This document shows, piece after piece, positions 1 through 7,918 of a DNA stretch of 64,000 bases. Made by a program: the position numbers and the translations under genes. The stretch is from CAVVDY01 sp963815775 (GTDB taxonomy: Bacteria > Acidobacteriota > Terriglobia > Terriglobales > Acidobacteriaceae). A model generated the notes under the pieces. The model saw nothing but the letters and a program-made list of their open reading frames with translations. It searched no databases and was not told the DNA's origin. The stretch covers positions 186,001-250,000 of the forward strand of contig CAWFIB010000025.1 of the NCBI GenBank assembly GCA_963815775.1. Direction: 5' to 3'. Every line of letters starts with the position of its first letter. Positions within the stretch are counted from its first letter, which is position 1.

Positions 1-211
1 AGAGAGAGAAGCCCGAAGCATCCTTAACGCTTTTATTTACAGGATCTTACCCGTAAGTCGCATGGGCTCAGGATTTTACGACGAAAATCGGGCTACAACC
101 ATGAAAACAAAGGATCCCGCAGGTATTTTTTAAGCTTTTCGACTGGCCACTCACCGCCGATCGTTTGCACCGCACGAGCACTTCGGGCAAGTAGCAACGC
201 ATAATTGACTC

Positions 212-976
212 ATGTCTGCTGCTGATTTCAAGTTGCACCAAAATTTGTGCATCATCCTCGTGCGCACCCGTAATCCGCTCAATATCGGAGCCGTAGCAAG
301 GGCCATGGCGAACTTCGGCGGTTCGCAGTTGCGGCTTGTGGCGCCGTATGATCTGGCGTTTCGCGAAGCCCGCTCAGCGGTCGGTGCCAGCGGGTTGTTA
401 GCCAACGCCGAGGTCTGCCAGTGCGTTGCGGAAGCCGTCGCCGACTGCGACCTCGTAATTGGCACAACCGCAGCCACCAAACGGAGTGTAAGCCTTCCGC
501 TGATCATCCTCCCCAGAGCGGCCCCCCAGATCGCTGACGCCGCACACACCGGAAAGGTCGCACTCCTGTTTGGCTCCGAAAAACGCGGCCTCGCCAACCA
601 AGATATGAGCTACTGTCATTGGCTGATGCGCATTCCCACAACCCAGCAATTTCCTTCCATGAATCTCGCGCAATCGGTCGTCGTCGTGCTATACGAACTG
701 GCGCGAACCTGGAACCAGACTCCGGCAACCGTAGAATCCGAAGCCATCCCTACTGCAGATCCTCCAGCAAAGATGCAGAGTTTGTTGCGGCTTGCCGAGG
801 TCATGCACGAAGCTCTGGAGTGTTCCGGCTATTTCTCCGAATCGGCCGCTGCATCTTCGGAAGAACAACTTCGACGGCTGCTGCTTCGCATGAAGCTGAC
901 CGAACCTGACTCGGAAATCGTCGTTGGAATGTTCCGTCAAATCCTGTGGAAGCTTCGGGCGAACTCGCCCCAGTGA
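212..976 (+). CDS. trmJ: TrmJ-type tRNA (cytidine/uridine-2'-O-)-methyltransferase, SPOUT/TrmH family
   Basis: Predicted cytoplasmic SAM-dependent enzyme that 2'-O-methylates a ribose in the tRNA anticodon loop. The 254-residue protein carries the three SpoU motifs in order: TRNPLNIGAVARAM at residues 19-32 (motif 1), LFGSEKRGLANQD at 119-131 (motif 2) and PSMNLAQSVVVVLYEL at about 148-163 (motif 3), which form the trefoil knot that binds SAM. The C-terminal ~80 residues form the helical extension found in TrmJ rather than in shorter TrmL proteins. Length fits the family (about 240-260). No clear Shine-Dalgarno precedes the ATG. The gene stands alone: the 211 bases before it hold no gene, and the next gene is about 700 bases downstream. 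The exact tRNA position modified cannot be read from sequence. Confidence 0.9.
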   Translation: MSAADFKLHQNLCIILVRTRNPLNIGAVARAMANFGGSQLRLVAPYDLAFREARSAVGASGLLANAEVCQCVAEAVADCDLVIGTTAATKRSVSLPLIILPRAAPQIADAAHTGKVALLFGSEKRGLANQDMSYCHWLMRIPTTQQFPSMNLAQSVVVVLYELARTWNQTPATVESEAIPTADPPAKMQSLLRLAEVMHEALECSGYFSESAAASSEEQLRRLLLRMKLTEPDSEIVVGMFRQILWKLRANSPQ

Positions 977-1675
977 TACGCATCCCAAGTGACCGGGTTT
1001 GTAGCTACTGGTGTGTTTCCTCCAGGCCCCTTCAAGTCCGCCGTGACTCCCACTGGTGTCGGCACAGCAGCGAATCGGATTAGGAACGGAAAGTCGGCAT
1101 ACAGGTTGTGATCCTGAAAGCGAACCACGCCAACGATAGCAGTCGCGATGTGCGTTCCCGATACCGATCTGGTCAAACTTCCTACATGAGGACTTCGGGA
1201 CGCCCTTCGGGGGAGGCGGACTTGCCTGCCGGCTTTTGCCTGGACTTACTTGCGGCATAGCGATTTCACACCCATTACCCGAACCGCGAAGCTGCTCCAA
1301 ACCGGATCGGGCCCAGGCCGCTGTGCTCGTGCTTGACCATTTCGGAGACCCTCGCTGCTTTCGAACTGGCAGCGGATACTTCCGGGTCTCTGTCACAGTC
1401 ACGTGTGACGTCTGCACTTGGTGGGTGTGAGCTCGCGTGTTTAAGCTGAAAGGTATCAGAAAAGACTCGAGGTTTTGCGGGGGCCCTGGCAGTCAATAGG
1501 ATTAAGGAAGAGCTGCTGGAATTGGCAATTTGGTCACCGTCCCAAGTGACCACCGGCACACAACGCGCGTGAGCAGAACCCGCCGCCCTGCTTCGAGTTT
1601 TGAGCCGCAGATGCGTCCACAGACGATCCGGCACGCCCATGTGAGCGGCGATACACTGTGAGTCTAAGGGGCATC
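977..1675. other. Non-coding stretch with paired palindromes
   Basis: No convincing gene in 699 bases. A 12-base direct repeat (TCCCAAGTGACC) occurs at 983-994 and 1540-1551. An inverted repeat TGGTCAC-N8-GTGACCA lies at 1531-1552 and another, TCACA-N6-TGTGA, at 1393-1408. Both have the 5-7 base arm geometry of Crp/Fnr-family operators, and the downstream gene is such a regulator, so autoregulation is possible. A minus-strand frame at 937-1176 reads like degraded protein sequence but I do not recognise it. Confidence 0.4.
1531..1552. promoter_or_regulatory. Inverted repeat upstream of an Fnr-like regulator
   Basis: TGGTCAC and GTGACCA form a perfect 7-base inverted repeat with an 8-base spacer, about 125 bases before the regulator start codon. 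Dyads of this size are typical for dimeric Crp/Fnr proteins, but the half-sites match neither the E. coli CRP (TGTGA) nor the FNR (TTGAT) consensus exactly. Function is inferred from position and symmetry only. Confidence 0.35.
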
Positions 1676-2395
1676 ATGCTAACACCATACGGGCTCGATA
1701 TCATAGAAAACTGCCTTAGCTGCAAGCTGCGGGCAGAACACAGCTTCTGCGATCTTCCTCCGGCGGCATTGCAGTATTTTGAAGCCATCAAGTACTCAAC
1801 CACCTATCCCAAAGGGGCCGTCCTGTTTGTGGAGGGCCAGGAACCGAGGGGTATTTTTGTGCTCTGCAAAGGGCGCGTGAAACTCTCGATTTGCTCGCGG
1901 GAAGGAAAGACGCTGATCATGAAGATTGCCGAGCCAGGAGAAGTGCTCGGACTCAGCTCCACGATCGGCGGCAAGCCCTACGAGCTGACGGCAGAAACCG
2001 TTGGTCCATGCCAGATTAATTTTGTGAGGCGGGAAGACTTTTTGCGCATGCTGAAGGAGCACAGCGACGTTTGTCTACAGGTAGCTGTGCAATTGAGCGA
2101 CAAGTACAACACAGCCTGCCGCGAGATCCGTTCGCTGGGTCTGTCGCACTCAGCAACCGAGAAGCTGGCGAAGCTGCTGTTCGACTGGAGCATGCGTAAC
2201 GGAGAGGCGGGGAAGCCGGAACCGCGTTTCACGCTTGCCGTGACGCACGAGGAAATTGCCCAGATGATTGGCACGTCGCGGGAGACCGTGACGCGTCTAT
2301 TGGCCGATCTGAAGAAGCGGCAAGTGGTGCAGTTGAAGGGTTCGACGGTGCTGATTCGCAACAAAGCCGCCCTGAAGTCGCTGGCGCTGGCTTAG
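1676..2395 (+). CDS. Crp/Fnr-family transcriptional regulator with Fnr-like cysteines
   Basis: DNA-binding regulator of 239 residues. An N-terminal cyclic-nucleotide-type beta-barrel (about 35-130) is followed by a dimer helix and a C-terminal winged helix with recognition segment THEEIAQMIGTSRETVTRLL. Cysteines at 13, 16 and 25 plus Cys112 resemble the four ligands of E. coli FNR (three N-terminal, one central), so an oxygen- or NO-sensitive iron-sulfur cluster is plausible; this is inference. The ATG at 1676 is preferred over the GTG at 1658 because AAGGGG sits four bases before it and because the paralogue at 24565 starts at the equivalent position. It is monocistronic and convergent with the cold-shock gene. 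The paralogue shares the CLSCKL motif and the overall layout. Confidence 0.85.
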   Translation: MLTPYGLDIIENCLSCKLRAEHSFCDLPPAALQYFEAIKYSTTYPKGAVLFVEGQEPRGIFVLCKGRVKLSICSREGKTLIMKIAEPGEVLGLSSTIGGKPYELTAETVGPCQINFVRREDFLRMLKEHSDVCLQVAVQLSDKYNTACREIRSLGLSHSATEKLAKLLFDWSMRNGEAGKPEPRFTLAVTHEEIAQMIGTSRETVTRLLADLKKRQVVQLKGSTVLIRNKAALKSLALA

Positions 2396-2452
2396 CAGCC
2401 GGCGGTGTATCTGGCATTCTCTATCACTAGCGGGAGGCATAGAAACACGAAA

Positions 2453-2477
2453 AGCCCGGAACTTTCGATTCCGGGCT
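2453..2477 (-). terminator. Rho-independent terminator of the cold-shock gene
   Basis: AGCCCGGAA and TTCCGGGCT form a perfect 9-base stem with a 7-base loop. On the minus strand the stem is followed by TTTTCGTGTTT. It lies 16 bases past the cold-shock stop codon and could also stop transcripts arriving from the regulator on the plus strand. Confidence 0.75.
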
Positions 2478-2493
2478 CACGGAGGTTGCTCTC

Positions 2494-2694
2494 TTAGAGA
2501 ACCTGAACGTTCTCGGCCTGAAAGCCCTTCGGGCCTTTCGTTACGGTGAATTCAACGGCCTGACCTTCTTGAAGGCTTCGGAATCCACTGGAAGCAATCG
2601 CCGAGAAATGTACAAAGACATCTTCGCCGTTCTGCCGGCTGATAAAGCCGAATCCCTTGGCATCGTTAAACCACTTCACTGTTCCTTGTTCCAC
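2494..2694 (-). CDS. Cold-shock protein, CspA family
   Basis: A 66-residue single-domain RNA/ssDNA-binding OB-fold protein. It contains RNP1 (KGFGFI, residues 13-18) and RNP2 (DVFVHF, 25-30) and ends with the typical GFQAENVQVL strand. Such proteins melt RNA secondary structure in the cytoplasm, either on cold shock or constitutively. Length and motifs match the family exactly. A terminator hairpin follows the stop. The gap of about 200 bases between this gene and the kinase upstream is long enough for its own promoter and a long 5' leader, as seen in cspA genes, but no specific leader motif is recognisable. Which Csp paralogue it is cannot be told from one sequence. Confidence 0.95.
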   Translation of the reverse strand: MEQGTVKWFNDAKGFGFISRQNGEDVFVHFSAIASSGFRSLQEGQAVEFTVTKGPKGFQAENVQVL

Positions 2695-2906
2695 TGTGTT
2701 GTACCTGTGTTTCTAAATTTCCTGCTGAGAAGATCGCTCGCTGCTTGGAGTGGGTAACGCGTAGGCGGGACCAGCTCAAGATCGCTTTCGCTCAAACTTA
2801 GCCTGATACCGATTCGATGTATCCCATCCCTGAAGCGATGCAAGAAATTGTTTTTTCTCAGGTTCCGCTCTAGAACCTCAGCATTTTGGCTCCTCCGGCT
2901 GACTCC

Positions 2907-3926
2907 CTAGGCGCGGGTCCGCGTTTTCTCCAACTGGGTGAAGTCTTCCAGCATGGGCAGGCGAGCTGCGCCGTAGAGTCCCGCGTCGCTACCCAGCAAG
3001 GCACGGGTGATCAGCGTGCTTCGCGAGAATTCCTTCTGCTCGGGCGAAGTCAGGGAGTAGATCGAGGAGCGGAACTTCATCTCCTGAAACATGGCCGGAG
3101 AGAATGCGTCCCATGAACTGGCGACGCCGCCTCCAATAACGTACATAGGCAGATTGAGCGCGTTGACCATGCCGCCAATGCCGATGCCCAGCGCGCGGCC
3201 GACGGTCTCGAAGATCTTCTTCGCCGAGGCGTCGCCCTGAATCGCCAGGTTGTAAATGGAACGGGAGGTGAACTGTTGGGGATCGGGCATGAGGCGCTCG
3301 ATTTCTTCCGAAGCTTCCTTGCGCTCGATGGCTTCGCGCGCCATGCGCACGACGGCGGTGGCGGAGGCGTACTGCTCGAGGCAGCCGCGGCTTCCACAGC
3401 CGCAGGGATGGCCATCGGGAAAGATGTTGAAGTGGCCCAGCTCGCCCGCCATGCCGGTCATGCCGTGCCACAGCCTGCCGTTGAAGATGAGTCCGCCGCC
3501 CACGCCCGTGCCGAGCGTGTACATGGCCATGTGCTCGACCTGGCGTCCCGCGCCCAGCCATTTTTCTCCCATGGCGGCAACGTTGGCGTCGTTCTCCAGG
3601 ATGACTTTGGCGCCGAGCTGCTTCTCAATGACCTCGCGCACCGGGAAGTTGGTCCAGTCGGCGAGGTTGGGAGAGCGCATGACCCTGCCGGAGGCCATGT
3701 CGATGAAGCCGGGCACGCCGATGCCGATGCCGCATAGAATGCCCGAATCTTTGTACTTCGCCTTGACCAGGTCGATGGCGGTACACATCTCTTTGATAAC
3801 GTAATCGCGCCCGCGCTTGACTTCAGTGCCCAGCGTCAGCTTTTCCAGCAGCTTTCCGGTGTCGTCGACGGCGGCGATGCGGAGATTGGTCCCGCCAAGA
3901 TCTACTCCGATGGCAAAGGTTTGCAT
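2907..3926 (-). CDS. ROK-family sugar kinase, probable glucokinase
   Basis: Predicted ATP-dependent hexose kinase of 339 residues. The N-terminal phosphate loop DLGGTNLR begins at residue 9, the catalytic aspartate lies in ENDANVAAMGE (Asp113), and the ROK zinc site is complete: His165 and Cys175, Cys177, Cys182 in the HPCGCGSRGCLEQ segment. Because no DNA-binding domain precedes the kinase, it is an enzyme and not a ROK repressor. The start at 3926 is chosen because AGGGG lies 6 bases upstream and the ROK fold begins at once; a longer frame to 3977 would add 17 unrelated residues. Glucose is the likeliest substrate, but ROK kinases also take mannose, fructose or N-acetyl sugars. Confidence 0.85.
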   Translation of the reverse strand: MQTFAIGVDLGGTNLRIAAVDDTGKLLEKLTLGTEVKRGRDYVIKEMCTAIDLVKAKYKDSGILCGIGIGVPGFIDMASGRVMRSPNLADWTNFPVREVIEKQLGAKVILENDANVAAMGEKWLGAGRQVEHMAMYTLGTGVGGGLIFNGRLWHGMTGMAGELGHFNIFPDGHPCGCGSRGCLEQYASATAVVRMAREAIERKEASEEIERLMPDPQQFTSRSIYNLAIQGDASAKKIFETVGRALGIGIGGMVNALNLPMYVIGGGVASSWDAFSPAMFQEMKFRSSIYSLTSPEQKEFSRSTLITRALLGSDAGLYGAARLPMLEDFTQLEKTRTRA

Positions 3927-3983
3927 GTCTACCCCTATTTTTGTGTCGCCCCCGAGGGGCTTGGGACAAAATTTCACCGCCTA

Positions 3984-4161
3984 CCCAGCACTCCGCTTCG
4001 CTTCGTGCTGGGCTGTCATGTTGGTCGCCCTGCGGGCTCAGCGCTTCGCAAGGCATACAGCTGTAAGGCACGGCGCGTGTCGTCCCTACGGGACTCGGAG
4101 TGGTTAAACTGCCTACCCAGCGCTGAAGCGCTGGGCTAAGATATGTCGCGCCTGCGGCGCT
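3984..4161. repeat. Composite palindromic repeat, copy 1
   Basis: A string of palindromes fills most of the gap between the sugar kinase and mutM: CCCAGCAC/GTGCTGGG (3984-4012), CGTCCCTACGGGACTCG (4081-4097), CCCAGCGCTGAAGCGCTGGG (4116-4135), then CTAAGATATG and a GCGCCTGCGGCGC palindrome. The same modules in the same order recur at 11006-11260 and 37130-37275. The rest of the 359-base gap (3927-4285) contains no gene. Confidence 0.8.
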
Positions 4162-4285
4162 GGTTGACCCCATAGTATGCACGGCTGGCAAACCGGGCTT
4201 TGATAACGAACGAAGCCAACATCTTTTCTTTCCGGCTCGTGCCTTGATGCGGTGCCTCGAAGTGCCACCGGATTTCCCACAGCCG

Positions 4286-5134
4286 TCAGCGCTGGCAGTG
4301 CGGACAATAATGACTGCTACGCCCAGCGATGATAACCCGCTTGATGGGTGTTCCGCACACCAGGCAGGGCTGGTCTTCGCGGCCATAAACGCGATGCTGT
4401 AGCTGAAAGAAGCCTTCCTGGCCGTCGGCATCGACGTAGTCGCTGACCGAGGAGCCACCAAGGGCGACGGCCTCGTTGAGAACTTCCTGGAGCGCAGCGT
4501 GAAGCTTGCGCAACTGCTCGCGGGTGAGCGATGACGCGCGCCGGCGGGGCCGGATGCCGGCGCGAAATAGCGCCTCGTCGGCGTAGATGTTGCCTACGCC
4601 GCTCAGCAGTTTCTGATTGAGCAGCGCGCTCTTGATGGGGGTTTTGCGCCTGCGGAAGAGCTGGACGAAGCGGTCGGCTTGCGAGTTCAGCGGCTCGTCG
4701 CCGGGAGCGGCGAATCCGGCTTTCGACTTTTTGTCGAGACGGATGACCGCCAGCCGACCGAAGCGTCTTGGATCGATGAAGCGCAGCTCGCGGCCGGACT
4801 TCAGCTTGAGCACGGCGTGGGTGTGCTTCAGAAGCTCGTCTTTGGGCTGCGCGACCTGCATGCGTCCAGTCATGCCGAGGTGAACGATCCACTGTCCATG
4901 AGGCTTCGGCTTGCCCCTGCCGTTGCGAAGGACACGTTCCAGGTCGAAGACCATGTGCTTGCCCACGCGGCGGACCTTGGCAATGCGCGCGTGCTCCAGA
5001 ACAGCCGCGATTTCTTTGCCGGGCGACTTCAGGGGCTCGGGCTTTTCGCCCAGCCAGACGGATTCGATCACGTCGCCGGAGAGGCGCTGATCCAAGCCAC
5101 GCGCGATGGTTTCGACCTCGGGAAGTTCAGGCAT
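4286..5134 (-). CDS. mutM: Formamidopyrimidine-DNA glycosylase
   Basis: Bifunctional DNA glycosylase/AP lyase that removes 8-oxoguanine and ring-opened purines in base-excision repair. The 282-residue protein starts MPELPEVETIARGL, giving the catalytic Pro2 and Glu3 after methionine removal. The conserved lysine is in GKHMVFDL, the helix-two-turn-helix holds SGVGNIYADEALF, and the C-terminal zinc finger has all four cysteines (Cys257, 260, 277, 280). Length is slightly above the ~270 typical because of short charged insertions near residues 70 and 140. It is monocistronic, with a repeat-filled gap on its downstream side. Confidence 0.97.
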   Translation of the reverse strand: MPELPEVETIARGLDQRLSGDVIESVWLGEKPEPLKSPGKEIAAVLEHARIAKVRRVGKHMVFDLERVLRNGRGKPKPHGQWIVHLGMTGRMQVAQPKDELLKHTHAVLKLKSGRELRFIDPRRFGRLAVIRLDKKSKAGFAAPGDEPLNSQADRFVQLFRRRKTPIKSALLNQKLLSGVGNIYADEALFRAGIRPRRRASSLTREQLRKLHAALQEVLNEAVALGGSSVSDYVDADGQEGFFQLQHRVYGREDQPCLVCGTPIKRVIIAGRSSHYCPHCQR

Positions 5135-5357
5135 AGAAGCAAATCAGCGGCTGCATAAAGGGAGAGTTAACAGGCCCGCTGCGCGCCGCTGGGCATGGCG
5201 AATGCATCTTTGTTAAATTGTCGTCCAACAAAAAGTCATCGGAGTTTTGCTTGACCTTTTGCGATGTTATGATGCCGGACGTCGGCTTGCCGAAGCGCGG
5301 CAAGCTTCCCATTGCAACGCAAGCAGGGAGCGAAGAACTCAGATGCGAGCATTCCTC

Positions 5358-5424
5358 GCGGGCTGAAGCCCGCTCGGAATGACAAACGTAAAAGTATTGG
5401 CGACGGCGCAGCTAAAGCTGCGCC
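5358..5424. repeat. Two palindromes with TGAA and TAAA loops
   Basis: GCGGGCTGAAGCCCGC (5358-5373) and GGCGCAGCTAAAGCTGCGCC (5405-5424) lie 31 bases apart; the second is followed by CCTTCAAAACGTGC. The palindrome-plus-tail arrangement recurs at 9313, 35477 and 50177. They sit in the 346-base gap between mutM and the STAS gene, where no other gene is visible. Confidence 0.8.
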
Positions 5425-5480
5425 CCTTCAAAACGTGCCGGAGTCGAATCTTCCGCAGCCTGCTAATAGAGGATATCCTA

Positions 5481-5813
5481 GTGGCCACAACGTCTGACTC
5501 ACAGCGCCGGTTGACGATCGCACACAGCATCGGCGCTGACGGCATAACCACCCTGATTTGCAAGGGGCGCATCAATGTGGAGAGCGCCGGCTTGTTTCGC
5601 AACGAGGTCAAGGCCCTATCGTCCAGCCATAAGACGGTGCTGGCGGACTTGAGCGGCGTGGAGTCGATCGACAGCTCGGGTCTGGGAAGTATTTTGGGCA
5701 CACACGTCTCGGCCAAGAATGAGGGCTGCGAGCTGATTCTGGTGAACGTGAACCCGGGGGTAAGAGACCTGCTGAATATCACGAAGCTAACGTCGGTGCT
5801 GGCGGTGCGGTAG
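5481..5813 (+). CDS. STAS-domain protein, anti-sigma-factor-antagonist-like
   Basis: A 110-residue STAS protein resembling SpoIIAA/RsbV, which bind and release anti-sigma factor kinases in partner-switching cascades. The signature DLSGVESIDSSGLGSIL places the phosphorylatable serine at about Ser65, next to Asp64. The GTG at 5481 is preferred to an upstream ATG at 5379: GAGG precedes it, the STAS fold starts within 12 residues, and the upstream codons run through a palindromic repeat and look non-coding. No anti-sigma kinase or phosphatase gene is nearby, so the partner must be elsewhere. It could instead act in a chemosensory or lipid-transport context. Confidence 0.8.
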   Translation: MATTSDSQRRLTIAHSIGADGITTLICKGRINVESAGLFRNEVKALSSSHKTVLADLSGVESIDSSGLGSILGTHVSAKNEGCELILVNVNPGVRDLLNITKLTSVLAVR

Positions 5814-5843
5814 GGAGGGTGGATCGAGCACCCGGCATTCATG

Positions 5844-5878
5844 CCCCAGGTTAGCCCAAAAACGGGGCGAACCTGGGG
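5844..5878. repeat. Hairpin between convergent genes
   Basis: CCCCAGGTT (5844-5852) and AACCTGGGG (5870-5878) form a perfect 9-base stem, and an inner GCCC/GGGC pair tightens the loop. It lies between the ends of the STAS gene and a small membrane-protein gene. No U-tract follows on either strand, so it may be a repeat rather than a terminator. Confidence 0.6.
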
Positions 5879-5938
5879 AACCGGGCATGCTTGGCACGTG
5901 TACCCGAAAGCGGAATAGGAGGCTCACCGAGCCACCTT

Positions 5939-6157
5939 TTAATGGGCCAGCCTTCGGTATTCCCAGGCGAACCCGAAGGCAAAAACCGCTATCAGCAACA
6001 GCCAGACAGCCGGATGGCGCAGCGCCGAAATTGGGTTCCACACGACTTGTCCGATTTTCAATCGTCGCGAGAGCAGGGCTGCCTGACTTAGGATGAAGCA
6101 AAGAGTGAGAAGAACCACGGCCATGAGACCGAAACCGATACTCTTGAACCAGACCAT
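5939..6157 (-). CDS. Small membrane protein, unknown function
   Basis: A 72-residue protein with two hydrophobic helices (about residues 6-28 and 47-63) joined by a basic loop, SRRLKIGQ, and ending in charged WEYRRLAH. A near-perfect ribosome-binding site, GGAGGTGATGAA, directly precedes the ATG at 6157, which strongly supports both expression and this start. It lies just downstream of two genes for secreted proteins on the same strand (gap about 40 bases) and may be cotranscribed with them. I do not recognise a family. The short length and the loop charge suggest a small inner-membrane protein with both ends on the same side. Confidence 0.7.
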   Translation of the reverse strand: MVWFKSIGFGLMAVVLLTLCFILSQAALLSRRLKIGQVVWNPISALRHPAVWLLLIAVFAFGFAWEYRRLAH

Positions 6158-6197
6158 TTCATCACCTCCGACGGAAGTCGTAATGAGGTAGCTCGAA

Positions 6198-7031
6198 TCA
6201 GTTACACGGGCCGGGCCCACTTGCTGCTTGCACCCAGTCGAGTGGTAAACACTCTCCAGCAACGACGAGAAATTTACCTTTAATGTAGTTTGGGCAGTTA
6301 TTTACAAACCCGAAACTCCATCCGAACGGACAGGTGGGGTGGGTGCCCGAAGAACAGGCCGTACTATGCCAAGTGCACTCATCATCTTCCAACGTAACCG
6401 GTGGCCCATAGTACGTGGTTCGTATCGATATGCCCCAGCTTAGAAAGTCAGCGAAGTCAACAAAATTGCGAATCGAGGCTACACCATAGTTTACGGGACA
6501 AATGACCGCCGAGGGACAGTACTGTAAGTGGAACGGCGGGCTGGTTTGGACAGGAGCAAATCCTGAAAGGAACCAGAAATTTACGTCTATCTGAGACCAG
6601 GTGTTGAGGCGGGCGATATCTGGATATTGGTAGTAATTTGGATTGGGAGCGCCAGAGCACATAACATCCGCCTCCACCGCAAAATCCAGGCCGACGGCTG
6701 AGCCGTCTGCTGGTACATGAACGGCTTGTCCGGTGTGAATTTGATCCACAGCACGCCCAAGAGCGAGTCTGGTACCACCTACCCAGTCGGCGTCCCCATT
6801 CAACTGTATCTTTGGCCGGACCGTGCAGAGCGGGCGGTATTGACCTTCGACCCAGTCACTCACGTCGTCGATCCCGCTTACCTCCGCTGTCGGAGTTACG
6901 TTTGCGCTTCCGTCGCCGTTGTAGCTTACCGTATAGGTGTAGTACGACGAATAGGCTCCGTTTTGCGCTGTCGCACCGATGGCAAGAAGCAGAAGCGAAA
7001 AGAAGCACAGTGTTGTCAACGAATATTTCAT
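6198..7031 (-). CDS. Secreted protein of unknown function
   Basis: A 277-residue protein with a classical Sec signal peptide (MKYSLTTLCFFSLLLLAIGATAQ, likely cleaved after ATA near residue 22). The mature part is rich in Tyr, Trp, Pro and Gly, with many cysteines (clusters near residues 170-180 and 220-275) that could form disulfides outside the cytoplasm. I recognise no catalytic motif or domain. Its start codon overlaps the stop of the preceding gene (ATGA at 7028-7031), so the two are translationally coupled. Codon use and base composition look slightly less GC-biased than those of the flanking enzymes. Confidence 0.7.
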   Translation of the reverse strand: MKYSLTTLCFFSLLLLAIGATAQNGAYSSYYTYTVSYNGDGSANVTPTAEVSGIDDVSDWVEGQYRPLCTVRPKIQLNGDADWVGGTRLALGRAVDQIHTGQAVHVPADGSAVGLDFAVEADVMCSGAPNPNYYQYPDIARLNTWSQIDVNFWFLSGFAPVQTSPPFHLQYCPSAVICPVNYGVASIRNFVDFADFLSWGISIRTTYYGPPVTLEDDECTWHSTACSSGTHPTCPFGWSFGFVNNCPNYIKGKFLVVAGECLPLDWVQAASGPGPCN

Positions 7032-7519
7032 TGTCCGCTCCTGACTCCCACCACCATATGGGTCTTCTCTGCTTGGACAAAAGCATTCAGCTTCGCCAGC
7101 CCGTCCTTGCTGAGTCCGGCCGCCAATTGCGAACGCGTAGCCTCCACCAGCCTCGATATCGACTGGCGGGTGTTGGAGACTTCTTTCTGCAAGTCTGCGA
7201 CGGTGGCCGAAGCTGTATTAGCGTCTACGAATGCGTTGTGCGTCTGGATCAACATCTCGTACTGCTGACGGAAGTTTCTGAGAACTTCGTCGTAGAGTTG
7301 ATGGTCGGCGGCGGTTAAGCCGATGTTTCCTTGTAATTGTTCACTACGGGCAGTCGCCGCGCTGGTCTCGAAGTGAGACTGCATCATGAAGACAGAGCGA
7401 TAGGCCGCGTTGTCGGGAATCAACTCGGGATGCTGCCGTCCGTCGATCCGTGTTGCGGTCTGCGCGACTCCGCAACACACACCCAGAAGCAGCACTCCAA
7501 TTAACCAACGGACCTTCAT
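7028..7519 (-). CDS. Secreted helical protein of unknown function
   Basis: A 163-residue protein with a signal peptide (MKVRWLIGVLLLGVCCGVAQ). The mature part is mostly helical: heptad-like segments run through residues 70-150, with many Gln, Ala and Arg. The ATG at 7519 follows AAAGGAG by 6 bases; a longer in-frame start at 7765 crosses sequence that looks non-coding. It is the first gene of a probable operon with the secreted protein at 6198-7031 (4-base overlap). No family is recognised. Paired secretion and coupling suggest the two products act together outside the inner membrane, which is inference. Confidence 0.7.
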   Translation of the reverse strand: MKVRWLIGVLLLGVCCGVAQTATRIDGRQHPELIPDNAAYRSVFMMQSHFETSAATARSEQLQGNIGLTAADHQLYDEVLRNFRQQYEMLIQTHNAFVDANTASATVADLQKEVSNTRQSISRLVEATRSQLAAGLSKDGLAKLNAFVQAEKTHMVVGVRSGQ

Positions 7520-7918
7520 TGTGATTCTCCTTTCTGAAGATCGTTGTTTTTTCTCGTCTGCTGGGGGGCAATAGCTCCAAAGTGCCGACTGAGAACTGCT
7601 AGTCAGGTGGTATTTCGTGCAAGTCCTGGGATTCGAAAGAGATGGGGAGGTTTGTGAAAAGATGATGAAGGTCGTTCCAATTTGGAACACCAAGCTCCTG
7701 ACGGCAGTGAATGGGAGTGCCTGTTCCGGTCGGGCGTGGTGAAGTCCGTCGATTGCACGTCGCAAGGGCTGGCTTGTACACTCAATAGTTACACAGCCCG
7801 TCCATTCAACTTCCCTGAATTCTGCTGACGTTTACTGAACGCAGGCGAGCTGTGTGCGAATCCTTGCGGTTGTCTTCGGTTTTCAGTGACCTCACCCGAC
7901 CGCACATGGAGCAACCAT
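7520..7918. other. Divergent intergenic region without genes
   Basis: Between the divergent secreted-protein operon and purA. It must hold promoters for both directions. I see no strong sigma-70 consensus pair, riboswitch or repeat here. Short frames across it lack coding character. Confidence 0.4.

Noticed and set aside
937..1176. Minus-strand frame of 79 codons with protein-like composition
   Set aside because: It overlaps the trmJ 3' end, has no ribosome-binding site and matches nothing I recognise; a decayed remnant cannot be excluded.
7520..7918. Possible purine riboswitch before purA
   Set aside because: I could not find the three-way junction or the conserved loop bases; no terminator-like stem is present.
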